A stretch of DNA of 64,000 nucleotides, taken from contig NZ_AP024854.1 in the NCBI RefSeq assembly GCF_024529955.1, positions 186,001 through 250,000 of the forward strand, given 5' to 3'. The position numbers were made by a program, and so were the translations under genes. The stretch is from Photobacterium toruni. Its GTDB lineage: Bacteria > Pseudomonadota > Gammaproteobacteria > Enterobacterales > Vibrionaceae. Below, one piece after another: positions 9,103 through 19,258 of this stretch. A model generated the notes under the pieces. It saw only the letters and a list, made by a program, of their open reading frames with translations. It was not told the origin of the DNA and did not search any database. Within the stretch, counting starts at the first letter, position 1; each line of letters begins with the position of its first letter.

Positions 9103-9409
9103 GTTTTACCTTCTCAGCGATGTTTAATTAATAATAATAACAATGTCGCGATGACGGTTGTTAGTACATAGTCATGATAGGCGGCGATATTACGTGAACA
9201 TCGCTAGTTTGTCCTCTACCGTGGCATACAACCGTTGTTAGATCACGACTATTTTTTTCAATGACTGAATTTTAGCGGGATTTACTGCTATAAGCAAAGA
9301 CATATAGATGTCTAGAAGTGTTGACGTCTTATTTTGATGTGGTTAAGGTTGTTTACAACGACCATTATTTATTTACAGGGTTCACCCCTTTATAACAAGG
9401 AACGTTATT
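9103..9409. promoter_or_regulatory. metJ-metB divergent regulatory region
   Basis: This 307-base gap contains the tandem Met-box operator at 9298-9329 and must hold the promoters of both metJ and metB. No reading frame of interest is present. I could not assign the promoters with confidence. Confidence 0.6.
9298..9329. promoter_or_regulatory. Four tandem Met boxes (MetJ operator)
   Basis: Four contiguous 8-base units in exact register, compared with the consensus AGACGTCT: AGACATAT (6/8), AGATGTCT (7/8), AGAAGTGT (6/8) and TGACGTCT (7/8). MetJ binds such tandem boxes cooperatively, one dimer per box. The site lies about 80 bases before the metB start. Confidence 0.88.
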
Positions 9410-10576
9410 ATGAGTGATAAGCAGCTTGCAACTATTGCGGTTCGTACGGGCATTGATACTGATTCACAGTTTAATGCTGTTGTTCCTCCTATTTATCTTA
9501 CCTCGACTTACAGTTTTCCGGCTTTAGGTGAGTTACCTCAATACGATTATTCTCGTTCAGGTAATCCAACTCGAAATACCTTAGCCGATGCTTTGAGTGA
9601 GATGGAAGGTGGCGCGGGTGGAGTGGTGACAAGTTGCGGTACTGCTGCGATGAATTTATTAGTGTCAGCATTGTTGGGACCAAATGATCTGCTTGTTGCC
9701 CCCCATGATTGTTATGGTGGTAGTTATCGTTTATTTAATACGCGCGCTCAAAAAGGGGATTTTAAAGTACTGTTCATTGACCAATCTGATCCCGACGCGC
9801 TAGCGACTGCTTTAGCTCAAAAACCAACTTTACTTTGGCTTGAAACGCCATCAAATCCTTTGGTAAGAGTGATAGATATTAAGGCTATCAGTCAGCAAGC
9901 ACAGGCTGTTGGTTGCCAAGTTGCTGTCGATAACACCTTTTTGTCGCCGTTATTACAACAACCTTTATCACTTGGTGCTGATTTTGTGGTGCATTCAACC
10001 ACTAAATATATCAATGGCCATTCAGATGTTGTTGGTGGTGTTTTAATTGCTAAAGCACAATCAGCCGCAGAAAATTTAACGTGGTGGGCTAATTGTATTG
10101 GTGCCACCGGGGCTCCTTTTGATGCGTATTTGACGTTGCGTGGTTTACGTACTTTAGCACCGAGAATGAGAATGCATGAAGAAAATGGTGCCGCGGTATT
10201 AGCCTATTTGCAGCAGCAACCATTAGTTGGCACTATTTACCACCCAAGTTTACCTACCCATCCAGGGCATGAGATCGCTAAGCGTCAACAAAGTGGTTTT
10301 GGCTCAATGATGAGTTTTGAGTTTGTGGGAAGTTATTCGCAACTGGAACAGTTTGTTAAAACACTTCAGCTGTTTTCATTGGCGGAATCATTAGGGGGAA
10401 CGGAGAGTTTAATTGCTCACCCGGCATCAATGACTCATCGTGCGATGACTGATGAAGCACAACACGCGGCTGGAATTTCAACGTCTTTATTACGGTTATC
10501 GGTTGGGTTAGAAGATCCTCGTGATTTAATTACTGATCTTACTCAAGCATTTGCGGCTGCTGAGGAGTTATGTTGA
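9410..10576 (+). CDS. metB: Cystathionine gamma-synthase
   Basis: MetB is a PLP enzyme that condenses O-succinylhomoserine with cysteine to give cystathionine, the first sulfur-transfer step to methionine. The 388-residue product has the Cys/Met metabolism PLP signature, with the Schiff-base lysine at K199 in VVHSTTKY, the substrate-binding YSRSGNPTR at about 47-55, and C-terminal SLGGTESLIAHPASMTH. AAGGA precedes the ATG. It overlaps metL by one base, so the two are translationally coupled, and it is under the MetJ operator upstream. Confidence 0.95.
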   Translation: MSDKQLATIAVRTGIDTDSQFNAVVPPIYLTSTYSFPALGELPQYDYSRSGNPTRNTLADALSEMEGGAGGVVTSCGTAAMNLLVSALLGPNDLLVAPHDCYGGSYRLFNTRAQKGDFKVLFIDQSDPDALATALAQKPTLLWLETPSNPLVRVIDIKAISQQAQAVGCQVAVDNTFLSPLLQQPLSLGADFVVHSTTKYINGHSDVVGGVLIAKAQSAAENLTWWANCIGATGAPFDAYLTLRGLRTLAPRMRMHEENGAAVLAYLQQQPLVGTIYHPSLPTHPGHEIAKRQQSGFGSMMSFEFVGSYSQLEQFVKTLQLFSLAESLGGTESLIAHPASMTHRAMTDEAQHAAGISTSLLRLSVGLEDPRDLITDLTQAFAAAEELC

Positions 10577-12990
10577 TGAAAAAAGAACGACGCCAGTTAC
10601 ATAAATTTGGGGGGAGTAGCCTTGCTGATTCAAGTTGTTATCGTCGAGTTGTTGAAATTTTAAGTGCTTATTCTAATACTAACGATTTAGTCGTGGTCTC
10701 CGCTGCAGGTAAAACAACCAATCAATTATTGTTATGGTTAGAACAGTTAGTTACTGACGGACGGGTAGCTCATGCAACATTACAGTCTATTCGAGCTTTT
10801 CAACAACAATTGATCACTGAATTATTAACAACTGATCAAGCCGAGTTATTACAGCAACAGTTATCTGTAGATTTGGCGTTAATAGCTAAATGGGGTGAAT
10901 CAACGTTAACCCTTGAGATGAAAAATGCGATTTTGGGGCATGGTGAGTTATGGTCAGCCCGCTTATTAAGCGCATTACTTAATCAACAACAATTAGCCGC
11001 AGCAGTGATTGATTCGCGGTTATTTTTACGCGCAGAGCATGCTGTGCAGCCTGAAATTAATACACGATTATCAGAGCCATTGCTTGAGCAGTTATTTGTA
11101 CAATATCAGCAGCAGCGATTAGTGATCACCGGCTTTATGGCTGCGAATCAACATCAACAAACAGTATTGCTCGGTCGTAATGGTTCTGATTATTCAGCAA
11201 CAATGATCGGTGCATTAGCGAAGGTTGAGCGAGTGACCATTTGGAGTGATGTCGCTGGTGTATACAGTGCAGATCCGCATAAAGTGACTAATGCGTGTTT
11301 ACTTCCTTTATTACGCTTAGATGAAGCAAATGAGTTAGCTCGTCTTGCTGCCCCTGTTTTACATAGCCGTACATTACAGCCTGTTGCCCAAAGTACTCTT
11401 GATTTAACATTACGTTGTAGTCATCAACCAGAGTCTGGTTCAACACGGGTTGAACGGGTATTAGCATCCGGTCGTGGGGCTAAAATTATTTCATCATTAA
11501 ATGACGTATGTTTAATAGAACTTGAAATACCACAAGGGATAGGGCTGTTAGCTATTCAGCGTGATGTGCAATTATTATTAGATAAAGCTCAATTTCAACC
11601 GCTAGCTCAAACCATTGATAAAGGAAAGCGGCGAATTATTCTGGCTTATACTCAAGAGATGGTAAATAGCGTGCTTGGGTTATTACAAGATAGTGGGGTT
11701 GCAGCAGAGCTTCGATTACGTGAAGGTTTTTCAATGGTTGCAGCCGTTGGTGCTGGAGTGTTGAATAACCCTAATCATTGTCATGGGTTTTATCAGCAGT
11801 TAAAAGGCTTTCCCGTTGAATTTATGACAGAATCTGAATCGGATCTTAGTTTAGTTGCCGTACTACGGGGAGCAGAAACTGATCAACTTGTTAATGATAT
11901 CCATCAAGCATTATTTCAAGCACAAAAAAGTGTGGGTATTGTTCTGTGCGGTAAAGGTAATATTGGCAAACATTGGTTAAGCTTGTTTAGTCGTGAAAAA
12001 GCGGCGCTTGAGCAGCGTCATGGAATGCATTTTTGTTTAATTGGCGTTGTTGGCCAGCAACAATGTTGGATTGACAGTCAGGGTATCGATCCTGCTGTTG
12101 CATTAATACAATTTGAGCAGCATGCGACTGATTATCAGCAACCACACTTATTATCTCAGCTTGCGGCGGTTGATTATGATGACGTTGTTATTCTTGACGT
12201 AACCGCTAGTCACGACTTAGCGGCGTTATATCCACAGATAGCCGCGAGTGGGCTACATCTTATTTCAGCAAATAAAATTGCAGGTTCGGCAGCCACAGCG
12301 ACATACCTAACCGTAGTTGATGCTTTTGCTAAAAGTAGCCGTCATTGGTTATACAATGCCACTGTCGGGGCGGGATTGCCTATCAATTATACTGTGCGTG
12401 ATTTACGTGAAAGTGGTGATTGTATTTTAGCTATCTCTGGTATTTTTTCAGGGACGTTATCATGGTTGTTTCAACAATTTGATGGTAGTTTGCCGTTTTC
12501 TGAATTGCTTGAACAAGCGTGGCAACAGGGGCTAACTGAACCGGATCCTCGTCATGATCTCGATGGTACTGATGTGATGCGGAAATTAGTTATTTTAGCA
12601 CGTGAGTCTGGGTTTGAGATTGAACCTCAGCAGGTAAAAGTTGAATCATTAGTTCCACCAAGTTTGCAGAACCTAAGTGTTGATGATTTTTTTGAACATA
12701 CGGCTGATCTTGATTTGTTATTAGCGGAAAAGTTAGCTCGTGCTGTTCGTGAAGAGAAAGTATTACGTTATGTGGCACGATTAGATCGCCATGGTAAAGC
12801 ATATGTTGGATTAGAAGCATTGCCGAATGAACATGCGTTGGCAAATTTATTACCCTGCGATAATATTTTTGCGATTGAAAGTCAGTGGTATCGGGAGAAT
12901 CCCTTAGTTATTCGTGGTCCTGGGGCTGGGCGAGAGATCACTGCTGGCGCTCTTATTTCTGATATTAATCGCTTAGCGACAATGTTGTAG
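10576..12990 (+). CDS. metL: Bifunctional aspartokinase II / homoserine dehydrogenase II
   Basis: MetL catalyses the first and third steps of the aspartate pathway, in the methionine-controlled branch. The 804-residue product has an N-terminal aspartokinase domain (KFGGSS at 10-15; GRNGSDYSATMIGA), a central ACT-like region, and a C-terminal homoserine dehydrogenase with a Rossmann motif (GKGNIGKHW, near 455) and the substrate segment GLTEPDPRHDLDGTDVMRK. I chose the ATG at 10576, overlapping the metB stop as ATGA, because GAGGAG is correctly spaced for it; an ATG at 10570 is too close. The usual next gene, metF, is absent here. Confidence 0.95.
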   Translation: MKKERRQLHKFGGSSLADSSCYRRVVEILSAYSNTNDLVVVSAAGKTTNQLLLWLEQLVTDGRVAHATLQSIRAFQQQLITELLTTDQAELLQQQLSVDLALIAKWGESTLTLEMKNAILGHGELWSARLLSALLNQQQLAAAVIDSRLFLRAEHAVQPEINTRLSEPLLEQLFVQYQQQRLVITGFMAANQHQQTVLLGRNGSDYSATMIGALAKVERVTIWSDVAGVYSADPHKVTNACLLPLLRLDEANELARLAAPVLHSRTLQPVAQSTLDLTLRCSHQPESGSTRVERVLASGRGAKIISSLNDVCLIELEIPQGIGLLAIQRDVQLLLDKAQFQPLAQTIDKGKRRIILAYTQEMVNSVLGLLQDSGVAAELRLREGFSMVAAVGAGVLNNPNHCHGFYQQLKGFPVEFMTESESDLSLVAVLRGAETDQLVNDIHQALFQAQKSVGIVLCGKGNIGKHWLSLFSREKAALEQRHGMHFCLIGVVGQQQCWIDSQGIDPAVALIQFEQHATDYQQPHLLSQLAAVDYDDVVILDVTASHDLAALYPQIAASGLHLISANKIAGSAATATYLTVVDAFAKSSRHWLYNATVGAGLPINYTVRDLRESGDCILAISGIFSGTLSWLFQQFDGSLPFSELLEQAWQQGLTEPDPRHDLDGTDVMRKLVILARESGFEIEPQQVKVESLVPPSLQNLSVDDFFEHTADLDLLLAEKLARAVREEKVLRYVARLDRHGKAYVGLEALPNEHALANLLPCDNIFAIESQWYRENPLVIRGPGAGREITAGALISDINRLATML

Positions 12991-13056
12991 TCGATAATAT
13001 TACGATTAAATGCTGCTATTTATTATTTGGTATGAATATATTGATCTGATTTTAAT

Positions 13057-13088
13057 AAAAAACCGCAGTTTGAACTGCGGTTTTTTAT
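13057..13088. terminator. Bidirectional terminator between metL and aphA
   Basis: Perfect 10-bp stem AACCGCAGTT / AACTGCGGTT (13061-13070 with 13073-13082), flanked by A-run and T-run. The genes on both sides converge on it. Confidence 0.92.
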
Positions 13089-13099
13089 AGAATATAAAC

Positions 13100-13666
13100 T
13101 TAGTTGATAGCGACTGAGCTACCTTCGCTGTCCATATCTTTCAGTTCAGCTAATACTTCTTCTGCCCATAATATCCAAGCTTGGCGGTTATGAAGACCAC
13201 GACGCAAGGTTAAACGGTCGAGACGTTGTTGACGATCCATGTTTTTGTAATCACCAAAATGAATTTGTTCTAGCTCTTGATAATGACCAATCAAAATGTG
13301 TGATTCATCAATTAAAGCTTCAAGTTGCTGCTGCATTGGTAATGAATTGTGGACACCACAAATCAGTAATTTTGCAGAAAACTCATCGCGAGTTGTGGGA
13401 TTACGAGCCGGTTCTTGGAACCACTCAAATAATGCCTGTCGACCAAGATCGGTAATTGAATATACTTTTCGATCAGGCTTACCGTCTTGAGGTTCAAGAC
13501 GACAGGTTACTTGATCGTTAGTTGCCATTTTATTAAGTTCACGATACACCTGCTGGTGACTCGCTTTCCAAAAATAACCGATACTGTGTGAGAATTCTTT
13601 GGTTATATCGTAACCAGTTGCTTCTCGAGTGCTAAGCACTGTTAAAATTACATGTGGTAGTGACAT
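13100..13666 (-). CDS. aphA: Quorum-sensing regulator AphA (PadR family)
   Basis: AphA is the master regulator of low cell density in Vibrionaceae; in V. cholerae it works with AphB to start the virulence cascade. The 188-residue product begins MSLPHVILTVLSTREATGYD, continues with the winged helix (FSHSIGYFWKASHQQVYRELNKM, GKPDRKVYSIT), and ends in a helical dimerisation domain with the family's LTLRRGLHNRQAWILWAEEVLAEL. It matches V. cholerae AphA closely from memory and has the same neighbour, ppc. In vibrios the transcript is activated by Qrr small RNAs and repressed by the LuxR/HapR regulator; whether that holds here cannot be read directly. Confidence 0.9.
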   Translation of the reverse strand: MSLPHVILTVLSTREATGYDITKEFSHSIGYFWKASHQQVYRELNKMATNDQVTCRLEPQDGKPDRKVYSITDLGRQALFEWFQEPARNPTTRDEFSAKLLICGVHNSLPMQQQLEALIDESHILIGHYQELEQIHFGDYKNMDRQQRLDRLTLRRGLHNRQAWILWAEEVLAELKDMDSEGSSVAIN

Positions 13667-14028
13667 CTCTTCTATCCGTTAAATATATAAAATAAAAAAA
13701 CACAATAGGGCTTAGATTATGTAACGCTTCAAATGACGTTTTTAATTTATAATCGTGCTTTTGCACTACCTAATTGCGGTCGCATAGAATATCATTAATT
13801 TGCTCAATATCGATACTTCTAGTTCAATTATCTGTTACTGAGGCGTTTCAATTTATTATCTTGTGAATAATAGCGACATTGATTTAGCACTAAAAAAATA
13901 ATAATTTGATTGAAATATATTCATCTTTTCTCATATTGATACTTTTCTATCTTAGTCTTTATAGGCAATGCAATGCTGTATCAAAAGTGAGACTAACTCA
14001 TATTTTTTAACAATTTTATAAATAACTG
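13667..14028 (-). promoter_or_regulatory. aphA upstream region
   Basis: This AT-rich gap has no gene and must contain the aphA promoter and any Qrr or LuxR/HapR sites. ATTGATACTTTTCTAT at 13935-13950 faintly resembles half of a LuxR/HapR dyad, but the match is poor. I could not identify a convincing -35/-10 pair or a Qrr target. Confidence 0.4.
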
Positions 14029-14058
14029 TCAAAAAAAAGGCTATCCGAAGATAGCCTT
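14029..14058 (-). terminator. Intrinsic terminator of ppc
   Basis: Perfect 9-bp stem AAGGCTATC / GATAGCCTT (14037-14045 with 14050-14058) with a CGAA loop, followed on the minus strand by a T-run. It is 18 bases after the ppc stop. Confidence 0.92.
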
Positions 14059-14076
14059 ATGATGAGTATTTGTTGA

Positions 14077-16707
14077 TTAACCAGTGTTACGCATACCTGT
14101 AGCAATACCTGCAATAGTGACCATTAATGCTTCTTCAAGCTCTATTGGTAACTCTTTCTGCTGACGGGTACGGTAAAGTAATTCAGCTTGCAGCATATTA
14201 AGTGGTTTGACATAAATATTACGTAAGCGAATAGATTCAGCACCCCATGGATCTTGTTGCATTAAATGGTCATTATTTTCAACGGTTAAGACTGTTTTAA
14301 TGTCTTGCTGTAACTGCGAACGTAATTGTTTGCCTAATGGCCATAAGGCTTCATCGGTTAGACGTAGGTCATAGTACTCTGCAATGCCAAGGTTAGTTTT
14401 GCTGTATACCATTTCTAGCATGCCTAATCGCGTAGAAAAGAATGGCCATTCGCGACACATCTCTTCTAATTGTGCAGTATCGCCATTATCAATTGAGTGC
14501 TGAATCGCCTCACCGGCACCTAACCATGCTGGTAATAAGAGACGATTTTGACTCCAAGCAAAAATCCATGGAATAGCACGTAAGCTTTCAACACCGCCGT
14601 TTGGATTACGTTTTGCAGGTCGAGATCCAAGCGGTAATTTGCCCAGTTCCGATTCTGGCGTTGCGGCACGGAAATAGGGAATAAATTCCGGCGTGTTACG
14701 AACTATATTACGGTACGCCTCACATGAAACATCAGAAAGTTGGTCCATAATCTGACGCCATTCTTGTTTCGGTGCTGGTGGCGGCAGTAAATTCGCTTCT
14801 AATGTCGCACTTGCATAAAGACTTAAACTATTGATGGCAACTTCAGGCAGTCCAAGCTTAAAGCGAATCATTTCGCCTTGTTCTGTTACTCGCAAGCCAC
14901 CTTTTAGGCTACGTGGTGGTTGAGATAATAATGCCGCATGTGCTGGTGCACCACCACGACCAATACTACCGCCACGACCATGGAATAAGGTGATTTCTAC
15001 GTCTGCTTTTTCACAAACGTCGACTAATTTTTCCATGGCACTGTATTGCGCCCAACCTGCAGACATTACACCGGCATCTTTTGCTGAGTCGGAATAACCA
15101 ATCATCACCATTTGGTGGTTTTGAATAAAGCCTCGGTACCAGTCAATGTTTAGCAATTGTTCAATAACCGCGGCACCATTATTTAAGTCTTCAAGTGTTT
15201 CAAATAATGGACAAACATCCATTCTAAAAGGACAACCTGCTTCTTGTAATAATAGGTGTACTGCTAATACATCTGATGCTGTACGTGCCATTGAAATGAC
15301 ATACGCACCTAAGGCTTCACGGGGTTGCTCTGCAATTGCTTTACAGGTTTCTAGTACTTCTTTTACGTCAGCTGATGGTTCCCAATTACGTGGCAGTAAT
15401 GGACGCTTTGATGATAATTCGCGGACTAAGAACGCGATCTTATCCTGCTCACACCATTGACTGTAATCACCCAAACCAAGGTGGCGCGTTAGCTCTGAAA
15501 TTACATTTTCATGGCGAGTACTTTCTTGGCGAATATCAAGTTTAACCAGATGAACCCCAAAACATTTTATGCGGCGTAATGAATCAAGCAGTAAGCCATC
15601 AGCAATAATAGCCATGCCACATTGATGTAATGATTGGTAGCACGCAAACAGTGGATCCCATAGTTCAGCTACATCATTAATAATGTTCTTAGTGAGAGGG
15701 GTATGGCCATTAATTTGGGCTTCTAAGCTATCACGAGTGAGGATTAGCTTGGTACGCAGTTGTTTTAAAATTGCACGATAAGGTTCGTGTTCTTCACCTG
15801 CCAGTTCACGTACCTCATCATTGCATTGAATCATTGATAATTCATTGATGAGCTCTTGAACATCACCAAGGTAAAGTTCAGCCGCTTTCCAACGCGAAAG
15901 ACGCAAAACTTCATGGGTAACAGTAGAGGTGACAAATGGGTTACCATCGCGATCACCACCCATCCATGATGAAAAGGTAACAGGGGCGGCATCTAATGGT
16001 AATTTCTTATCTAGATGCTGTTGCAGTTTTTCATCAAACAGGCGTACAAATTCTGGTACGGCTTGCCACAATGAGTTTTCAACTACCGCATAACCCCATT
16101 TTGCTTCATCAATTGGCGTTGGGCGTTGTTGACGAATAACATCGGAATACCATGCTTGAGCAATCAGTTGCTCTAATCGTTGTTCAATGCGAGCGCGTTC
16201 TGCGGTTGATAATTCGCTTAATTCTAATTGTGATAAACATTTATTAATCTGTACCAATTTATGAATCATGGTACGACGTGCAATTTCTGTTGGGTGAGCG
16301 GTGAGAACCAAATCAATGTTTAATTCATTAATCGCCACGAAAGAATCGGCAGGGTTAACATCATGCTGGACTAATTTAGTAAATAACTCATCGAGCGCAT
16401 CTGGGCTACATAATGTCGTTTCACGTTGGCGTGAAATTGTATGGTATTGCTCAGCAATATTGGTGAGATTAAGGAATTGACTAAAAGCTCGAGCTACAGG
16501 AAGTAATTGATTATCTGGTAGATTTTGTAATTCGGCAATCAGTTTTTCACGATCATCTTGATTACCGCTACCTGCTGATTTAGACAGTTTGCGGATAGTT
16601 TCTACTTTTTCTAATAGTTCATCACCGCAGGCTGTTTTGATTGTATTGCCCAGCAAATGACCAAGCATACTGACATTACTTGTTAGTGCACTGTATTTCT
16701 CGTTCAT
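14077..16707 (-). CDS. ppc: Phosphoenolpyruvate carboxylase
   Basis: PEPC carboxylates phosphoenolpyruvate to oxaloacetate, refilling the TCA cycle and feeding the aspartate family. The 876-residue product has the catalytic His in TAHPT (136-140, the same numbering as E. coli H138), the active-site loops [22 protein letters not shown] and QGEMIRFK, and the C-terminal MRNTG tail. The open frame extends 34 codons further upstream to 16809, but homologues begin at [15 protein letters not shown], so I placed the start at 16707 (ATG, weak AGATGGA site). It neighbours aphA, as in Vibrio. Confidence 0.96.
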   Translation of the reverse strand: MNEKYSALTSNVSMLGHLLGNTIKTACGDELLEKVETIRKLSKSAGSGNQDDREKLIAELQNLPDNQLLPVARAFSQFLNLTNIAEQYHTISRQRETTLCSPDALDELFTKLVQHDVNPADSFVAINELNIDLVLTAHPTEIARRTMIHKLVQINKCLSQLELSELSTAERARIEQRLEQLIAQAWYSDVIRQQRPTPIDEAKWGYAVVENSLWQAVPEFVRLFDEKLQQHLDKKLPLDAAPVTFSSWMGGDRDGNPFVTSTVTHEVLRLSRWKAAELYLGDVQELINELSMIQCNDEVRELAGEEHEPYRAILKQLRTKLILTRDSLEAQINGHTPLTKNIINDVAELWDPLFACYQSLHQCGMAIIADGLLLDSLRRIKCFGVHLVKLDIRQESTRHENVISELTRHLGLGDYSQWCEQDKIAFLVRELSSKRPLLPRNWEPSADVKEVLETCKAIAEQPREALGAYVISMARTASDVLAVHLLLQEAGCPFRMDVCPLFETLEDLNNGAAVIEQLLNIDWYRGFIQNHQMVMIGYSDSAKDAGVMSAGWAQYSAMEKLVDVCEKADVEITLFHGRGGSIGRGGAPAHAALLSQPPRSLKGGLRVTEQGEMIRFKLGLPEVAINSLSLYASATLEANLLPPPAPKQEWRQIMDQLSDVSCEAYRNIVRNTPEFIPYFRAATPESELGKLPLGSRPAKRNPNGGVESLRAIPWIFAWSQNRLLLPAWLGAGEAIQHSIDNGDTAQLEEMCREWPFFSTRLGMLEMVYSKTNLGIAEYYDLRLTDEALWPLGKQLRSQLQQDIKTVLTVENNDHLMQQDPWGAESIRLRNIYVKPLNMLQAELLYRTRQQKELPIELEEALMVTIAGIATGMRNTG

Positions 16708-17014
16708 ATCGTATCCATCTCGTAATTTTGTTACATCCAATTTAACCTTTACCCCACAATCTAGCTGTGAAGTTAGTAACAGGTCAACAGGGATTGTATT
16801 TATAGTCAATAAAAACGAGTGATATTGATTTTGGTCATAATCTTGCTTGAATTTTGTAATTTTGTTCCAGTTCTGGCAGTGTTTTTTGAAATTATTGTTT
16901 ATTATTAATAACTTAAAGATTGTTTTTGCTGTTTAAATAATCACATGTGTTATACTTTACGTGTAAATAAGTTAACCAAATGCTAACGAAATATATTTTT
17001 TTATCAATATTCTA

Positions 17015-17075
17015 TTGACAGTATGTAATTTAACCAGTAAACATATTAATTCAAATTTATGAATAAATGCCATTG
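17015..17075 (+). promoter_or_regulatory. Candidate argC promoter with ArgR boxes
   Basis: TTGACA (17015-17020) is a perfect -35; a -10 would fall near 17038-17043 (TAAACA, weak). Two ArgR-like 18-base boxes overlap and follow it: 17038-17055, containing AACATATTAATTCA with a perfect right half ATTCA, and 17058-17075, with a perfect left half TGAAT. They are 2 bases apart, close to the normal 2-3. Each box is strong in only one half, so this is a candidate. Confidence 0.45.
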
Positions 17076-17141
17076 GTTGTTTATTTATCCTTGAGCAACG
17101 GAACGCTCTGGGTTTATTGTTTAATGCAGGAAGTTATTATC

Positions 17142-17189
17142 ATGAACCAAATCTATACATCTGCCTTTATCTCCCTTCGACGACGCTAA
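17142..17189 (+). CDS. Candidate arginine-rich leader peptide upstream of argC
   Basis: A 15-codon frame, MNQIYTSAFISLRRR then TAA, with AGGAAG suitably placed before its ATG. Three consecutive arginine codons (CGA CGA CGC) directly before the stop are what a ribosome-stalling attenuator for an arginine operon would be expected to have. It lies between the candidate argC promoter and argC. Downstream pairings include TGCTG/CAGCA (17226-17230 with 17235-17239), extended by AGGTG/CACCT (17202-17206 with 17240-17244). An intrinsic terminator with a T-run is not evident, so the mechanism is open. Not a recognised gene; it may be chance. Confidence 0.45.
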   Translation: MNQIYTSAFISLRRR

Positions 17190-17335
17190 TTCTTTAGCCT
17201 TAGGTGCTTTTACGTGCCTTTTCTATGCTGTTTACAGCACACCTCTGTTAGCCGTTATGACAATTATCTCTATTTAGCCATAGCTCCAATTTTTTAATGA
17301 CGGCTCAATAACACTACTACGATATGGAATTAGCA

Positions 17336-18349
17336 ATGTTAAACACGGTTATTGTTGGCGCTAGTGGTTATACCGGCGCAGAACTAGCAAAAATAGTGAG
17401 TCGTCATCCGCAGTTAACGCTTAGCGGTTTATATGTTTCAGCCACCAGTTTTGATGCTGGAAAACCATTAAGTGCGTTGCATGGTCAACTGTACGGTGTG
17501 GTGGATTTACCGTTACAGCCGTTAACGGATATTAAAACGGCTGCGACGAATATCGATATTGTGTTGTTAGCAACCGCCCATGAAGTGAGTCATGATATTG
17601 CTGCTGAGTTTATAAATATGGGTTGTCAGGTGTTTGACTTATCAGGTGCGTTTAGAGTGAAAGCGGATGGTTTTTATGATCAATATTATGGTTTTAAGCA
17701 CCAATATGACGCATTGCTAGACCGTGCTGTTTATGGCTTAGCGGAATGGAATCATGATCAAATTCGTCAAGCACAGTTAATCGCGGTTCCTGGCTGTTAT
17801 CCCACCGCATCTCAATTAGCGCTAAAACCGCTACTTATGGCTGGTCTGCTTGATAGCCATCAATGGCCAGTAATTAATGCGGTCAGTGGTGTTTCTGGTG
17901 CTGGACGAAAAGCCACCATGACCAATAGTTTTTGTGAGGTGAGCTTACAGGCTTACGGATTATTTACTCATCGACATCAGCCTGAAATTTCTCATCATCT
18001 TAACTGTGATGTTATTTTTACGCCTCATTTGGGTAATTTTAAACGCGGAATTTTAGCGACTATTACTGCGAAGTTAGCGCCTGGTGTGACTGCTGAAGAA
18101 GTAACGGCGGCAATGGAATCTGCTTATTTAAATACAGCGGATCAACATGCGGTACGGTTGCTTAACAATAACACGGCTAAACTGGATGACGTTGTCGGTA
18201 GTTGCTTTTGTGACATCGGCTGGCAGGTGCAAGGCGAGCATATTATTTTAACTGCCGCGATTGATAATTTATTGAAAGGGGCTTCGTCACAAGCAGTTCA
18301 GTGCATAAATATTCGTAATGGTTTTCCTCAGTTAACCGCGTTGGTGTAG
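17336..18349 (+). CDS. argC: N-acetyl-gamma-glutamyl-phosphate reductase
   Basis: ArgC reduces N-acetylglutamyl phosphate to the semialdehyde, the third step of arginine biosynthesis. The 337-residue product opens with the NADP-binding [17 protein letters not shown] and has the catalytic Cys at C154 in VPGCYPTA, followed by [10 protein letters not shown] and the [12 protein letters not shown] segment. I chose ATG 17336 over 17324 because homologues begin MLNT and GGAA is spaced for it. It is the first gene of argC-argB-argG-argH(A). Confidence 0.96.
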   Translation: MLNTVIVGASGYTGAELAKIVSRHPQLTLSGLYVSATSFDAGKPLSALHGQLYGVVDLPLQPLTDIKTAATNIDIVLLATAHEVSHDIAAEFINMGCQVFDLSGAFRVKADGFYDQYYGFKHQYDALLDRAVYGLAEWNHDQIRQAQLIAVPGCYPTASQLALKPLLMAGLLDSHQWPVINAVSGVSGAGRKATMTNSFCEVSLQAYGLFTHRHQPEISHHLNCDVIFTPHLGNFKRGILATITAKLAPGVTAEEVTAAMESAYLNTADQHAVRLLNNNTAKLDDVVGSCFCDIGWQVQGEHIILTAAIDNLLKGASSQAVQCINIRNGFPQLTALV

Positions 18350-18359
18350 GAGTAATACA

Positions 18360-19154
18360 ATGAGTCAAGTCCCTTTAGTGATCAAACTTGGCGGTGCAGC
18401 ATTGGAATGTAATGTCACCTTAGAGCGATTGTTTTCAACCATCAATGCGTATCAATCACGCTCACAACGACCAATATTATTTGTTCACGGTGGAGGGTAT
18501 CTCGTTGATGAACTTATGAAAAAATTGCAATTACCGACAGTTAAAAAACAAGGGTTACGGGTTACACCAACTGACCAAATCGGTCTGATTACCGGCGCAC
18601 TAGCAGGCACTGCTAATAAAATGCTGCAAGGGCAAGCCGTTAAAGCAGGGGTTGCTGCTGTAGGGCTAAGTTTAGCTGATGGTGGTTTGTGTACTGTCAG
18701 TCAATTAGATCCTGAGCTTGGTGCTGTTGGTCATGCTGAACCTAATAACGGTGCTTTAGTTCATCAAATAATGCAGTTAGGTTTTGTGCCAATCATCAGT
18801 TCTATTGGGCTCGATGCTCAGGGTGAAATGATGAATGTTAATGCTGATCAAGCCGCAGTTGCAGTTGCTGCAGCGGTTGATGGTGAGTTGGTATTACTGT
18901 CCGATGTGACGGGGGTGTTGGATGGTAAAGGTAATCTAATTAAGCGGTTAACAGAAGCTGAAGCTGAAATGTTAATTGCACAAGCTGTGATCACTGATGG
19001 CATGATCGTCAAAGTTCGTGCGGCATTTACGGCGGCTAAAGCACTAGGGCGTGCGATTGAAGTAGCGAGTTGGCGTTATCCCGACAAGCTTAATGCCTTA
19101 TTAGGTGGCGACAGTATTGGGACTCGATTTACACCGTCAGCTATCGGCGATTAA
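18360..19154 (+). CDS. argB: Acetylglutamate kinase
   Basis: ArgB phosphorylates N-acetylglutamate, the second step of arginine biosynthesis. The 264-residue product is a short amino-acid kinase: KLGGAAL near the N-terminus, HGGG(Y) for phosphate binding, MNVNADQAA and [11 protein letters not shown] for nucleotide and substrate contacts, and the C-terminal [12 protein letters not shown]. It lacks the N-terminal extension of arginine-inhibited hexameric forms, so it is probably the E. coli-like dimer. It begins 10 bases after argC. Confidence 0.96.
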   Translation: MSQVPLVIKLGGAALECNVTLERLFSTINAYQSRSQRPILFVHGGGYLVDELMKKLQLPTVKKQGLRVTPTDQIGLITGALAGTANKMLQGQAVKAGVAAVGLSLADGGLCTVSQLDPELGAVGHAEPNNGALVHQIMQLGFVPIISSIGLDAQGEMMNVNADQAAVAVAAAVDGELVLLSDVTGVLDGKGNLIKRLTEAEAEMLIAQAVITDGMIVKVRAAFTAAKALGRAIEVASWRYPDKLNALLGGDSIGTRFTPSAIGD

Positions 19155-19258
19155 AGCGGTATTGATAAAAACTGATTGATTGACTACGACGAATTAATAT
19201 TTTTGAAAATAGTGCCTAAACGGGATGACCGCGACAAGGCTGAAAAGGAGAGCAGCAG

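Larger units (their letters stand above)
16708..17335. promoter_or_regulatory. ppc-argC divergent region
   Basis: In vibrios this position usually holds argE, divergent from argC; no argE or remnant is visible. The region contains the ppc promoter, a TTGACA -35 and ArgR-like half-sites for argC at 17015-17075, and a candidate leader peptide at 17142-17189. Downstream of the leader, TTAGCC occurs three times (near 17194, 17248 and 17274), and several weak hairpins are possible. Confidence 0.5.

Noticed and set aside
16708..16809. 34-codon N-terminal extension of ppc
   Set aside because: Homologues begin at MNEKYSAL; the extra stretch has no family similarity.
17187..17335. Classical intrinsic attenuator downstream of the argC leader frame
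   Set aside because: Hairpins exist but none is followed by a T-run; the T-run near 17290 has no matching stem.
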